The notes under the pieces were generated by a model. That model made no database searches. It saw only the letters and a program-made list of their open reading frames with translations, and was not told the origin of the DNA. A DNA stretch of 64,000 nt from Perkinsus marinus ATCC 50983 (taxonomy: Eukaryota > Perkinsozoa > Perkinsida > Perkinsidae): assembly GCF_000006405.1 (NCBI RefSeq), contig NW_003213656.1, forward strand, positions 1 to 64,000, in the 5' to 3' direction. Below, one piece after another: positions 34,102-47,432 of this stretch; positions within the stretch are counted from its first letter, which is position 1, and each line of letters opens with the position of its first letter. The position numbers were made by a program, and so were the translations under genes.

Positions 34102-34405
34102 AACAAATGATTAACTTGCTGCGAGGGGACCAATTTGTTGTTAGCTCTGGACAGAGTTCCACCCGAACATCATCAACGCAAGACTATCAACAATTGTACG
34201 CAAGAAAGAGCATCCATATATCGATGCCTCTTGCGATGACTCTGAACAACAGCATTGAGGCAACAGCTATACTGAGGCTTCCCCGAATACATGGTCGTGA
34301 GTAACTCGACAAGGCTGATGGGAGATATTACTGCTGGAAACACAGCTATTGACGTTGTAACAGAGAAGGCAGTGTGGTGTTGGCAAGGGATGCACTCATA
34401 AACGA

Positions 34406-35958
<1,553 letters not shown>

Positions 35959-36183
35959 GAGGACAGAGATGGACTATGGTACAGTAGGAACAACTGCAGG
36001 TGATGAATGTGGACTGACAGCCATGGACAACCAACGCGACATTCCTCTTCTTCACCGCAAGAGACATGTGACAGTAGTACATGTAGCTGCATCATGGCAC
36101 TCGCTCAGTGCTGGTGCCCTTTCAAGTCCTTCAATCTGCAGTTGAGTCGGGAGAATGCAGAGACTTTCAAGACAGTTTCAAGA

Positions 36184-39100
36184 CTAGTACCGCTGAAAGA
36201 TACTCCTCCGCTTGCTGGTTTTCTTTTCCCCTTCCTCCACAGCGATCGCCTTAGCCTGATCGCCATTCTGAGAAGCCACGAGAGCTCCCATGCAGGACTC
36301 TACCTTCTCCAACAAGGCCCGTAGACGGCCATCTTTCTCTTCACCATCTACTACACTTCGTGACACCCCAGGAGGGGGCTTCAGTCGAGCACCGTCCCCC
36401 ATGGGGTGGATCTATTAAAGCGGGGGGGGGGGTGCCAGAGTCGACGGTAGCAGTGGGTACTACCCACCACTCGGAGCAGCCTCCCGTCCCATGACCACAC
36501 CTTACAGCCATCGACCTCACCTAGCCCGACTGACACCACTCTATCGGGTTCCGTGAGGACCTGAGCGGGCTTCAGGGGAGCACACAATAACGAGTAGCAT
36601 GAGGCCGTCCACCTGTATGATGGAGATCGCCTCCCCATGGGCCCTCCATAGACGTTCAGATCGGACCAGCCTTCTACCTTCGAGGAGCTGACCACCTCTT
36701 CCCCTTCCACCTACAGTGCCCCTCAGCTCACAGCAGTTATTGTCCAGTCGAGCCTCCCAGCCTTCCACACAGCCAACCTCGCCATTTCCATGCCGTCCGA
36801 AGAGCCCCTCCACTGAGGGTTCCGTTGACGTTCGGCCATTCGTGTAGGAGGCACCGGCAGATGCAAACCTGAGAGACCTTCTACCTAGACCGACGAGGAT
36901 CCAATCTAGTACCAAGCGTAACTATCTCTTCCGAGTGCATGAGATCATCGCAGTCCCATCGGCGTAACCAGCCCTCCTCGTCACCAGTCACCAACGATAG
37001 GGTAAGTCTAGTGCCCCTCTCGGTGTCGGGCGGCTGAGTACCTTCCACCGGAGAGAACAGAATAACGTCACCACATGGGGTGCTCGGAAATGCTACTGAA
37101 GAACTTCACGTCTTCCTCTGCTCGGTGTTCCGTCACCAGGTGTGGACCCCCCAGAAGGCCACGACCCTGAGTGAAAACACGCAGGTGAGTAAGGATTGAC
37201 GAGGGGAAGAGGTTGGACTAACACAAGTCAAGAATTCACCGTCTCGCATAGTCGCTGCCGTCCGAGACCACTGCTCAAGAGGCGTCGATGCAGTGAAGGT
37301 ACTGAGAACCGATCATTCTACTGCGGCGGAAGCCTCTGGTCTAAGAACAGACCTGGTAGAGCATCCGATACCGGTAAGGAGGAAGTCAATGAAGGTGACT
37401 GCTGAGGTGTTCGCCAATGGTCTTATGTTAAGGAACCGGTAGAGACACTTGAACTGGAGATCTTCTCGCACAGGAGGTAGGCCCCAAATGGCCACCTGAA
37501 ATGACCACCATCACAGACAAACGCCTACGGTCAGGAGCAGTGCTGGGCGGGTGCTAAGAGGAAGCGAAGGACGCCGTTCCGACTCACATTCCCCTGCGCA
37601 TCGGCACTGACCAGCAGCGCTAGGGGATCTAGGAAAGTCAGAGCTGTTATCTCTGAGCGGTGGCCCACACAGTGCCTGCAAAGCTTGCCTCGACCAGAGC
37701 GAGGAGCGCTGTCACTGACCCAACGAGGCCTAGGGTCTCGAAGGATCTCACGCTGACGATAGCATCGCCGCTTCCGAAGGCAAGTTGGTCCCGATTTGGT
37801 GAGAAGGCAACAGTTGTCAATGGCCGCAGGTGGAGATTCGAGGCCGTACCTAGACGTAGATCGACACGGTGTGGAAACAGGGAGGCATACGGAGCATAGT
37901 TGTGCTTGGCCCGCTGCTGGCATCTTCATCCTCCAGCAGCTCACTGTGGACCTTGACGTCGTTATCAGAGGAGACTGACAGGAGAGCGCGATCCCCACAG
38001 GGGCTGTAACTGAATGCTCTAGGTGTGATAGACCGGGGGAAGGGGATGACGTACAATAGGTCAGAGATCGAGTGATGATGAGGAGTGTACCAGCACAAGA
38101 GGGATCCGGTATGGAGATTGTAGCTGAGACAAGGATAATGGTCGCAGCAGTTTTAGGGCATGGAGGGCGCATACGCAGCAATCCTCCCTAAGAAGTCGCC
38201 AACGAAGACCTTGAGGGCGCGCTCGCCCAAACAGAAGCAGGATACCTGAATATCTTTCACACGTGGTATCACAGCATTAACTCATACTCGCACAGTTACC
38301 TCCGAAGAGTGCCTTACGACATCGGCAAGGACCAGTGACAAGCTCTCGTCGACAATACGCCACGATTGAAGCAGACACTGCGAGGCCGTGAGGAAGATGC
38401 CGTGGGCCTATGCAGAGTGCCACTACGCGACCACAACTTGTGGACTGGGCGGACCGACTGTGAAGGCTTGGGCTGTTGTAACTACATTCTGGCGGTCTCC
38501 ATCACACGCCGAGGAAATCTGGCAATCTGAAAATCCTCAACTGGGAATATCCTTCCCGCCTCTGTGGCAGCTACGACGATGCTGATAACGATCATCAGAG
38601 AGAATTAGACTGTTCTTAGCAGTTCGGCTCAGCAGGCTTTCCCGAAACGAGCACCCTGGTCCGTAGAACGACCTACTTCGGCCATCAGCGTCCATGGATC
38701 CCGTGGCAAGATCAAACACACAGAGTTGATGAGAGCAGACCACAGCACGAGTAAGAGGAGTGCCGTCTGCTCGTGCTGTGCGGATCTGAGAGCTGCTCCT
38801 GAGAGCGATGATGGCTGTAGCAGCAGTAGTCTACCAGCATGAAATCGTTGGGGGAAAGTATCTCTGGTACAGATATCGACTGCAGGAGCTGGGTGGTGCT
38901 TACATCGTGAATTTTGATGCAAGTCATCGAGTCTATTGACACAACTCGATGAACGTCTGAGCAGAGTGAGGTCGACTCCTGCTGGAGAGAACAGGAGAGA
39001 TAACGAAGACCGACGGATAACAGGCATTGCGACAGCACGAGGAAGAGTCGGGCACCCACCATGGAGACCAGGAGGATCAGGGAGGAACTCCACGGCCTGG

Positions 39101-42100
39101 ACAGGAGCTTGGTGTGAACATATACTCCTCAAAGGAGTACTGTAATAAGGGTTCCACACCTACGGGAAGTAGCATACATTCGGGAGGTCCTCTCTCGAGT
39201 AGGCATCCTGACCAAAATAGAATCGTCGAAGCTTCCACTGAGGAGACAAAGGCTTATCGAATCGCCGAGGTTTGAATTGAATGCCATGCAAGTGACGGCT
39301 TGGGTGTGTCCTGTGAGCACCTGCCTTGGAATGCTCCCAGTGAGCCAACCAGCATGGACTACACGTTTCGGACGACCAGTTTGCGCATCCCAGAGAACTA
39401 TAAGGGTATTGAGGCCGCAGCTCGCTATTAAAGTCAGGTCCGGGAGGTCCACCAGACAGGTAACCTGAGCGCACCGGGTCATGAGCCCCAAAGGCCCGTG
39501 TCTACTGCTCTCTCGTCACGACCAACACTCGGCTGCACGGCCGAACGACGAATCGATAACCGGATGGACGGTCTAAGAGTAAGACGACTGTGATGAGGTT
39601 ATGCACTATCTGTTTCTTGGTACACCTGTTCGATTGGTCCGGTTTGGGGGAGGACCGCGATGTATAGTGCTTTAATGGAGAACCTCTCCGAAGCATCCAC
39701 TGAAGGGATACAGGAATACCAACGCCTTTCATCAAACTCACAAAAGACCAGTGATGTCCAAGAGCTCTCGCCTAGTTCGAATGGTTATCAACCGCAAGAA
39801 GAGCCCCCCTTCATGCATGTTATAACTGCTCACCTGCGTGAGGTAGGGTCTGTACTGGTCTGACATCAAAGGTTTGCCCCCGAATCCTGATTCCGGAATT
39901 ATCAAGGTCACGACTGGGCTCCCTTGCTTCTCGGGCGAGTCTGTGAACAAGGAGATGCAATCAAGCTTGACGGAACAGCAAGACGTTGTCACTGGCGCTA
40001 CTCTGCCTCGCCTCTTTCAGCTTTTGCGCATTCCTTTCTCTCTCTTGTTCTGTCCTCAGCGCGATGGCGTCTGATTTAGCAGACCACGTGTCCGTCGCTT
40101 GACGGGCTTGCGAACCCACCCGCTATACCGCCTGGCGCAAGCGCCAAGCCAACGTCCCAAGCGTAGATGCAGCCATCATGGCCTGCTGTGAAGAGGGTGT
40201 GGGACGAGGCGGACCAGCACATGCACTAGAAGAAGGCAGTCTTATGCTGATGATGGGATTCGAGGCTCACTCGTTGAGCTGTCGGAACCTTAATCTTACG
40301 CAAAAGTCTGAATCTTGGCTTTAAACCGAAGCCATCTGACACGATGACGAGTGAAATACCCCCGGGCTACAGGAAAAGGGAGATAAGTATACTGCAATAA
40401 GGAGAGCGTGAACAGAACTGCTGTGGAGGAGGTCCACATGCGCCATTCTATGAAGCCACAGAACAGTCATCAACGATTTCCAATGAGGAGTTCGGTCCTG
40501 TTTCATAGGAGCAGCATGCTTGAACTCACTCGAAGATGCCGATCGGGTCAAATCACGGCAATCGTAGAAGCGTAGCGACATGTCAGAGCCGCCAATAACA
40601 CAGGCTTTCCACTCAGGTAAGTATCTGCAGCACGATACTTGTAACGATAGGATCGCGATATGCATGCGGTGTATCATGCTGCATCCAGCTGAGTGATAAA
40701 ACTAAGGAGCGTATTTTTTCTTAGGCAAATTCGAAAAGTATTTGATCGATTATATCGATTCGATATATATAGTGTTGAGCTATCATATGGTAGGGTATCA
40801 CTTTATCTATACCACATTCCAGTTTCAGGTCCGGAACACGAAAACTTCACGAGAAACATTGATTTTTCGAATTTGCCCAATAAAAAATGCGCTCCTAATG
40901 CGTGCCCATCCCGTTTCGAATAGTCTCTGATGGATCTAGAGTGAGGTCACTCAGGAGGTCACTCCACGTTGCTGTTGCCAAGCGACCAGAAAACAAGAAC
41001 GAATGAAAACCTCTCATCACTCGATGCACAGTATAGAGCAGGGCCCTGCCTCGTCCGTCTGGGTGGGTAGTGTACAGGAGGGAACCAAGTCAACGGTCGC
41101 GAATTGCACAACCTGAGTACAAGGTAGACTCTCCTAGTTGCGATGCTGGAAGGGCTACAGTAGAGTTCTGCTCACAGTAGGCCACCCTGTCCACTCTTGA
41201 TCCCTTCATGTGCCTCATAAGTGTTATAGCGGCAGTATGGGGAAGAGCATCAGCACACCCCTTAGACGGGATAAGCACGTCCAAGGAAGCCCTATGGAAA
41301 GACACTCATACGCCTGGACCGTCCGTAGGACGAGTATGTGTCCAACCGTACTCGCTTATGGTGTCGGCATTGAGCTCTTTCCCTAGAATTAGCGTGGCGA
41401 TGTCATTCCAGCTAAGGGCTGCGCTGCCGTCCACATCCAGTTGGTAGTACCTCCGTCAGAAATTAGACTACACGGGGAGACATATTGTGACCATTGACAT
41501 GAAGTTGCATACGTATGGGCTCTGCGTTCGAACCGAGTGGTCACGAGCATTGCAATCAGAAAGGTTCCGTCGGACGGAGTTTCATTGACCCAACAATCAT
41601 GAAACTCATGCATATCAACGCTCGCTGAATCCTCTTTGCGTTGCATAGTTCGATGAATTCCACCACTGCGGCGTCACCGCAAAATTCTTGCGGAACGTTT
41701 CGCACATGTTGAAATCGACGTAGCCAGAGGAGGCGACAAGCACATAACGTGGGACTATATTGTTAAAGGCCAAAAGCGGGGCCACTGATCTCGGCATGTG
41801 ACTGAGCGAACCCGACGACGTCTATGCCGAGGTGTATCGGGAACAACGCGTTGCCTAGACGTTGGATGGGCGACGGACACCCTTGCAGAGAATATCGTGA
41901 CGAGTCGATGGTAAGTCGATGCTTATGGATATAATCTACCGGAATACGTCTCGTATGGCACGCTGCTATATGTAAAGCGAATCAGTGGAATTGGATTGAA
42001 TCCAATTCCACTTAACCGGCTCAGGACATAGCAGCTGAATTCAATATACATGGCCGTACAACAATCCCCGACCTCGGGAGAAACTTCCGTCCACCCTATA

Positions 42101-42470
42101 CTGGAATGAAGGTTACCACTTATCCCTAGCAACCCCCCATGGTATCTTACCAGCGATGTAGCTCCTTCACAAGGGCGAGCTCCTGTTCCTCGGACAACTT
42201 CTCTGCCCTCGTGTACCCATCCTCATCTCTACTCAATGCCAGGAGCATCACACGGATGAACTGCTCTAACGTGAGAGCATCTCCACGCCTAACGGGAAGT
42301 GTAAGCCAGCCAGTAGTTTATTAGCAAGAAAAGAGTGATAAAATCAGCCACTACCTCAATACGTCATGCCTGAGTTTAGCTAAGCCCCGTTTCCTCATAC
42401 GGGCGAGCCGAGACCGCGCTGTAGGACCGAAGCCTTCACCAGATGCAAGTTTCATGGCATTAAGCTGCAT
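36184..42470 (-). CDS. WDR49/WDR64-like EF-hand and WD40 protein (large, multi-exon)
   Basis: Minus-strand exons over 6.3 kb read as one protein: an N-terminal helical region (MQLNAMKLASGEGF start at 42470, then LTLEQFIRVMLLALSRDEDG near 42280), further helical/EF-like segments, an EF-hand (DVDGSAALSWNDIATLIL, about 41420), then many WD40 blades. Blades include CCRYLPEWKACVIGGSDMSL (about 40630), HTLFTAGHDGCIYAWDV (about 40190), LTLIASCGLNTLIVLWDA (about 39430), VVSIDSMTCIKIHD (about 38940), FSYSPCGDRALLSVSSDND (about 38010), CVGHRSEITALTFLDPLA (about 37670) and VVSVGLGEVDGCKVWSWDG (about 36545). A C-terminal charged coil ends at a stop at 36184. EF-hand followed by two propellers is the WDR49/WDR64/WDY architecture, a ciliary family. 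Exon edges are not resolved and the N-terminal 700 nt could be a separate gene. Confidence 0.7.
41984..42012. repeat. Perfect 29-bp palindrome (14-bp arms, 1-nt centre)
   Basis: AGTGGAATTGGATT is followed by G and then AATCCAATTCCACT, a perfect inverted repeat around 41998. It lies in a probable intron of the WDR49/64-like gene. Function unknown. Confidence 0.9.
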
Positions 42471-42882
42471 TATAGTCTCTTTCCCAACCCTTCCCGTGTG
42501 CCACACTAGTCGCAAATCAAGATCTCGAGAGAGGCAAATATAATCATACAAATGCGAAGTCTCGAAAAAAGTCCTCCCATACAGTGCGCAGGGAAAAGGC
42601 AGCATAGTACCGATGAGCATACAATCACAGTCAAGGCATCAGTGTACTCGCACGCTCCGCTGAAGAGCTCCATTACTACTCTGAGCCGACTCGGGAGTAT
42701 TCATATCTGCCAGAAGATGCCTACTTTAGTGCTACAGGTCGCCTTCTTACCACTCCCATTGACCATCCCGTTACTGTATGCATGCTGCCTGAATGTGGTC
42801 TCCATTGGGCCAATGATGCCTCCACGGGTAGTCGACCAACTGAGACCATCACTGCATCAACACATGTCCAACCATCATTCCA

Positions 42883-43845
42883 CTACCTCCCATCGCCTCC
42901 CTCCACTCGAGTGCCCCAAAGGAGCCTCGGGTCCTCCGCAAACTTCAAAGGGACAACTCCCGTATACAGCGTCTGCAGCCTGAGCTCGGGCGATGCCCCT
43001 GCACAACCAGCCTCCGCATCCGCCAGCAGGGAGTGACGCGTTGAGTCGTCGGTTAGTCTAACACGTCCACCACTCGGCGAGGCCGAACCCACCGTAGCCG
43101 AGCCACGAATGAACGCTTCGAACTCCCAAAAGACGAGAAACGGCGAATTAAGGACCACAGCTGGGACCGTCAATGCATAGTGATAGAGTAGCCATACAAT
43201 GCACGTTACGCCAACACCATAGACCACATCTATCGTGTAGTGAAAGTGGGTACATATGATAACAAGTAAGGAGAAGACCCCAAAACCGATGCCCAGTAGC
43301 CTTTCCTGCCATCTCCTGGTGTATGTGGCCCACACCATAATCGATAGGGTGATCGGTATAGAATGACCAGAGTAGAAGACATCCGCGCAAGTATGGGAGA
43401 GGCCGAAAGGCATGAGCATGACCGACCAGAAAGGGCTCCCTTCCACCAAGCGGGGCATACACATTGGGTCAGGATTCGGGAGCATTGTAACAGGCACACA
43501 GAGCGCTCTACCAAGATACGAGACTGAGCTTAGCAGCAGTGCCCTCTTCACTATGATAGCAGCACGGCTGGGCTTAAAGGCGAAAAAGAGGCGACCAATG
43601 GCAAAGAGCATACACAGGAGCATGCATGTGTCCGGAAGGCTAAACCCCAGACCATCACTTGAATAGTGCGGTAAGAGCTCAAACCCCAAGTCGGGCAAGA
43701 CGGTAGGGTTGATAACTAATCCAGTCTGGGGGTCTCTCGGCCAGTAGTAGTCAGCTCTATATTGTGCCCATACATTTACTACCGAGTTCACCATCATACC
43801 AAGAGCCCATGCTGCCACTGCAGGCAGCAGTCGATTGGACACCAT
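42883..43845 (-). CDS. Sphingomyelin-synthase-like PAP2-family enzyme, copy A
   Basis: A single-exon 320-codon frame with six predicted membrane spans. Motifs follow the sphingomyelin synthase / ceramide phosphotransferase family, which transfers a phospho-head-group from a glycerophospholipid to ceramide in Golgi or plasma membrane. SYLGRALCVPVTMLPNPD is in the place of the family D1/D2 region. CADVFYSGHSIPITL carries the first catalytic His. CTHFHYTIDVVYGVGV carries the second catalytic His and Asp (HxxxD). The C-terminal about 75 residues are cytosolic-looking and Ser/Gly-rich. Donor head group and product are unknown. It has a close paralogue 1 kb upstream on the same strand. Confidence 0.88.
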   Translation of the reverse strand: MVSNRLLPAVAAWALGMMVNSVVNVWAQYRADYYWPRDPQTGLVINPTVLPDLGFELLPHYSSDGLGFSLPDTCMLLCMLFAIGRLFFAFKPSRAAIIVKRALLLSSVSYLGRALCVPVTMLPNPDPMCMPRLVEGSPFWSVMLMPFGLSHTCADVFYSGHSIPITLSIMVWATYTRRWQERLLGIGFGVFSLLVIICTHFHYTIDVVYGVGVTCIVWLLYHYALTVPAVVLNSPFLVFWEFEAFIRGSATVGSASPSGGRVRLTDDSTRHSLLADAEAGCAGASPELRLQTLYTGVVPLKFAEDPRLLWGTRVEGGDGR

Positions 43846-43949
43846 TGCCCAACGGTGAAAACAACCCTTCTAGATACCATAACAAGGCGAACACAACAAC
43901 AATGCAAGGGGAACGGTATCTAGGAAACTCTCAGTAAACGAACAGCCTT

Positions 43950-44240
43950 TTCGATGCCAGAAGCAACAGAGTTCATCATGCATGGTGATCTAAATACCAC
44001 ACGATGAACGTGACCGTTACACCATACACTACCGTGTGTGCTCATTATTACCAGCAAGGTAGAGATACCCCAGAAGGGACTCGAAAACCAGTGCGGTGTA
44101 GTCCCACGGGACCACTGTGGGTGGCCCGGGGAACGCAAACTCGACCAACAATATCGACCCCAAGGCTTGGTCCCACCCCAGACTCGCCTTGCAGCTACCG
44201 TCCGAATAGGGTAGCTGCGTCAGATACTGATGCATCCTAT
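43950..44240 (-). pseudogene. Decayed third sphingomyelin-synthase-like copy (fragment)
   Basis: Between the two intact paralogues, minus-strand fragments in shifting frames match their C-terminal half: WDYTALVFESLLGYLYL (compare WMDYTASVQERVFGSLL of copy B), LVIMSTH, then TVVYGVTVTFIVWYLDHHA (compare VVYGVGVTCIVWLLYHYA of copy A). The FHYTID segment bearing the catalytic His and Asp is missing, frames break, and the N-terminal half with the SGHS motif is absent. Confidence 0.75.
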
Positions 44241-44450
44241 GGCCCCACCAACAGCGGTGCGCGTTCGAGGACGATAGTGACCTTCTAGAATCTAGTACAT
44301 GCCATAATGACCGCTCCCAGGGTCAGACAAATAAACCGTCGAGGACACTCGATATTCGAGTGATGAATATTATATTCACTCCTCGTTGTTCCGACACTCG
44401 AGTATATTCATCGATATTCATCGCCTTGATACTGCATCGAGGCCCTTCTT

Positions 44451-44483
44451 CGGGTCATTGCCTTATGATATGGCAATGACCCG
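44451..44483. repeat. Perfect 12-bp inverted repeat with 9-nt loop
   Basis: CGGGTCATTGCC, TTATGATAT, GGCAATGACCCG. It lies in the AT-rich spacer (44290-44830) upstream of the decayed copy and downstream of paralogue B. It could form a hairpin, or be a terminator-like or mobile-element remnant. Confidence 0.85.
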
Positions 44484-44834
44484 GCACCACGATCAAGTGA
44501 GGGCGACTGTAGCTCTGCAAGAGGTCCCGTGACCAGTACCTGTCCTCTGAGCCCTCATGTCCACTGCACTGTTCAGCAAGAGGGCGGCAAAATACGGCTT
44601 AGTGACATCGGCTGAGGAACCAAGAGACTGCTGACCAACAGTTTTCATACCTACCCTACAGTGATCGTACTCAGCACTGCACTAAACGACTCCATAGAAA
44701 AAATTCCTACCGTAAAAATACCGCTAATGGTACAGCATGTCACCACCGACAAAGGAATGATCAAGAATCTATACAATGATCCATGATGAAGGGTTATAAT
44801 AACTTATAGCAAGACGATATACCATACGGGAATT

Positions 44835-45848
44835 TCAAAGAGGCTTATACCCCTGATGAGCATGCTGCTGCTGCTGTTCTAGATCATCACTACTGCAGGC
44901 CACTGTACCCCACACAATACGAGGCTCGTCGTATAATTTCCACGATACTGTTTCGGCAGGGGACGCGAGCTGGACATGTACAGGCTTATGGCCTTTCCTA
45001 ACATCAATGAGTAACATATCATGGTAGGACTCACTAGTGGTCTGAGTCGGCACACTACAGGGAGTGACGCTTGACTCCGAGGCGTCTTGATCATCTCCGT
45101 CCTCGATGAAGGAGTCGGCCTCCCAGAACATGTAGAAATTCGAGTTAAGTACAACTGCTGGCACTGTGAGGCCAAAGTGGTATAGACGCCATATGATAAC
45201 CGTGAGCCCAGCACCATAGAAAACGTCCAAAGTATAATGAAAATGAGTACATACTATAATCAACAGTGCCATGACACTAAGCAGGGAACCGAAGACCCGC
45301 TCCTGTACTGAGGCTGTGTAGTCCATCCAGAACATCATACTTAGAGTAATTGGTATTGAATGACCCGAGTAGAAGACGTCGGCGCAGGTATGGGACAAGC
45401 CGAAGGGCATCAGCATCACAGACCAGAACATGCTGCCATCTACGAGTCGAGGGACACATCGCATGTCCGGACTGGGGAGCATAGTCATGGGCACGGACAT
45501 GGCCCGACCCAGGTAGGAAACTGAGCTCAGGAGGAGTACCCGTTTCAATACGATGAAAGGATGCCCTGGCTTGGAGCCAATGAAAGCCCTTAGGATGGCG
45601 ATGAGAATCACGACGTTCATAGAGACATCTGCCAGACTAAAGCCAAAGACATCATTCGGAAAATACGGCAAGAATTGGAAGCCTAGGTCTGGGAGGACCA
45701 CGGGGTGTCGGACCATCCCAGTGACGGGGTCTCGGGGCCATACCCTGCTAGCTCGATACTCCACCCAGACGTTCATCACGGAGTTCAGCATCATTGCTGC
45801 AACCCATACCACAATTGCCGGAAGAATGCGGTGATTGGATGGAGGCAA
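44835..45848 (-). CDS. Sphingomyelin-synthase-like PAP2-family enzyme, copy B
   Basis: A single-exon 337-codon paralogue of the gene at 42883-43845. Shared landmarks are SYLGRAMSVPMTMLPSPD, CADVFYSGHSIPITL (first catalytic His) and CTHFHYTLDVFYGAGL (second His and Asp). The predicted membrane topology is the same. The C-terminal cytosolic tail differs and ends with a Gln/His-rich stretch (EQQQQHAHQGYKPL). The conserved core and divergent tail suggest functional divergence in location or regulation. Substrate head group not inferable. Confidence 0.88.
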   Translation of the reverse strand: MPPSNHRILPAIVVWVAAMMLNSVMNVWVEYRASRVWPRDPVTGMVRHPVVLPDLGFQFLPYFPNDVFGFSLADVSMNVVILIAILRAFIGSKPGHPFIVLKRVLLLSSVSYLGRAMSVPMTMLPSPDMRCVPRLVDGSMFWSVMLMPFGLSHTCADVFYSGHSIPITLSMMFWMDYTASVQERVFGSLLSVMALLIIVCTHFHYTLDVFYGAGLTVIIWRLYHFGLTVPAVVLNSNFYMFWEADSFIEDGDDQDASESSVTPCSVPTQTTSESYHDMLLIDVRKGHKPVHVQLASPAETVSWKLYDEPRIVWGTVACSSDDLEQQQQHAHQGYKPL

Positions 45849-46258
45849 CTTGGACGGGGGTTAAAGAGAAACTGATACTCATTGTAGGTTATAGAATTCA
45901 GCAGCCTATCTGTACCGGATCCCCAAACCGATTATCCAGGATGGAGAGGTTGGGGCAATTGACCGGAGGAGCAAAGCGTTTACTCAATCAGCAGTGACAT
46001 CGCTCCGCGCAAGCAGAACCGAACGGGGATCGGCACAGGTTCGAACCGCGGTCATGGTGTTTTTACTACAGCGAGCAGCAGGAACAGGTAGGAGCGGCAC
46101 ACAATGCTTTGGTGAGTTAATGAGCGCTAGAATACGCTAGGACGATCCAGATTGGACTGAACGGGTTTGGGTTTCTCGATGACTATAAAGTCGCTCGTTC
46201 GCGAACGTTCATGTTGCAGTTCATCATCGTCCTCCTCAACATATTTGTCCAGCCTTAG

Positions 46259-47335
46259 ATGGCACCGATGCGTAAGGAGCTGTCAGTGGTCGTACCGACC
46301 TACAACGAGGTGGAGAATGTTCGCCCTTTGTGCGAAAGGCTATTCAAGGCTTGTCGAGAGGCTGGTCTCACCATAGAGCTCCTCCTGATGGATGATGAGA
46401 GTGCTGGATCTGATGAGACTCGGAAGATCGTCAACGTCCTATCTAATGAAGGCTATACCATAAGAATGCACTGTCGCAAGGCTGAGGAGGTACTACTACC
46501 AGAGTAAATGAGTATTGATCAGTTCAAGGATGGGGTTTAGGGGCGTGGGTTGTCTTCGGCTGTACTACTGGGTTTTGCGATGGCCAAGTACGACACCATG
46601 GTGTGCATGGATGCAGACCTCCAACACGAGCCGGAGTCGGTCCCAGCGGTGGCTGACCCTGTGCTTAGAGGAGAGGCTGAGTTCACGGTGGGTTCCAGGT
46701 ACTGCGTAAACCCTCTACCATCCACCCTCATGTGAACTCATCAGGTACTGTCGCGATGGTGGGATTGGCTTCCAGTGGTCGCTTATTCGACGTATCATCT
46801 CGGAGGGTGCTACCTTGCTAGCCATTGGGGTGGCGAAGTCCAGCGACCCCATGTCTGGATTCTTCTGTACTACTAAGGAGGTCTTCAACCGTGGCCACAA
46901 CAAGTGCGAGATGTAACTGGGTCTTCCTCAGAGATTCACATTCAGGTGCAACCCGATTGGCTTCAAAATCGGCCTGGAATTGATGGTACGCTGTAATGCG
47001 AATCCAGTCGTAGACGTTCCCATCACCTTCCAAGAGAGAGTGGCTGGCGAATCTAAGCTTACTATGAAACAGAATGTAAGACATTTACAACAGGTTGTCC
47101 TTCTTAGGTCCCAACACTCCACGAAAGATTCCCTCTTCGTTAGATCTTGTTCGTGATGCTCGCTTTGCTTTTTCATGGCGTAAGGTATAACCCCAGGATT
47201 GGTTATTGTTGTCAGGTGCAGTACGTTGAACAGCTGGCGAGTCTCTACTTTGAGAAGTACTTCCTATTCATACTACTTCTACCGCTCCTTATCGTATTCG
47301 CCTTGGCCTACTGGAAGGGGTCGATCCAGTGGTAA
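46259..47335 (+). CDS. DPM1: Dolichol-phosphate mannosyltransferase, single-subunit (C-anchored) type
   Basis: A GT2 glycosyltransferase that makes dolichol-phosphate-mannose from GDP-mannose at the ER for N-glycans and GPI. ATG 46259: KELSVVVPTYNEVENVRPL, LLLMDDESAGSD, then after an intron GRGLSSAVLLGFAMAKYD and VCMDADLQHEPESV (DAD metal site, about 46605). Further exons give TVGSRYC, GATLLAIGVAKSSDPMSGFF, CNPIGFKIGLEL and PITFQERVAGESKL. The last exon, about 47219-47335, contains LYFEKYFLFILLLPLLIVFA, a C-terminal membrane anchor ending KGSIQW-stop. A built-in anchor means it need not have DPM2/DPM3 partners, as in yeast. Five short introns were inferred. Confidence 0.93.
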
Positions 47336-47432
47336 TGAGTGTGTCGGAAAATGTTGGTAACATCAACAAAATTGGAGTCGTTTTTCTTCCAACTCTCTGA
47401 TGCTACTCTAGTGTTTTGCAGTAGTTGTCAAT

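Noticed and set aside
36421-36433. Run of G bases as a frameshifting sequencing error in the WDR49/64-like gene
   Set aside because: On minus this is a C-rich tract just before CTTTAATAG, a good acceptor, so it is better read as an intronic polypyrimidine tract.
37531-38181. 216-codon minus frame as one continuous exon
   Set aside because: Only its last part matches WD40 blades. The rest is in another frame of the same gene, so the long frame reads through introns.
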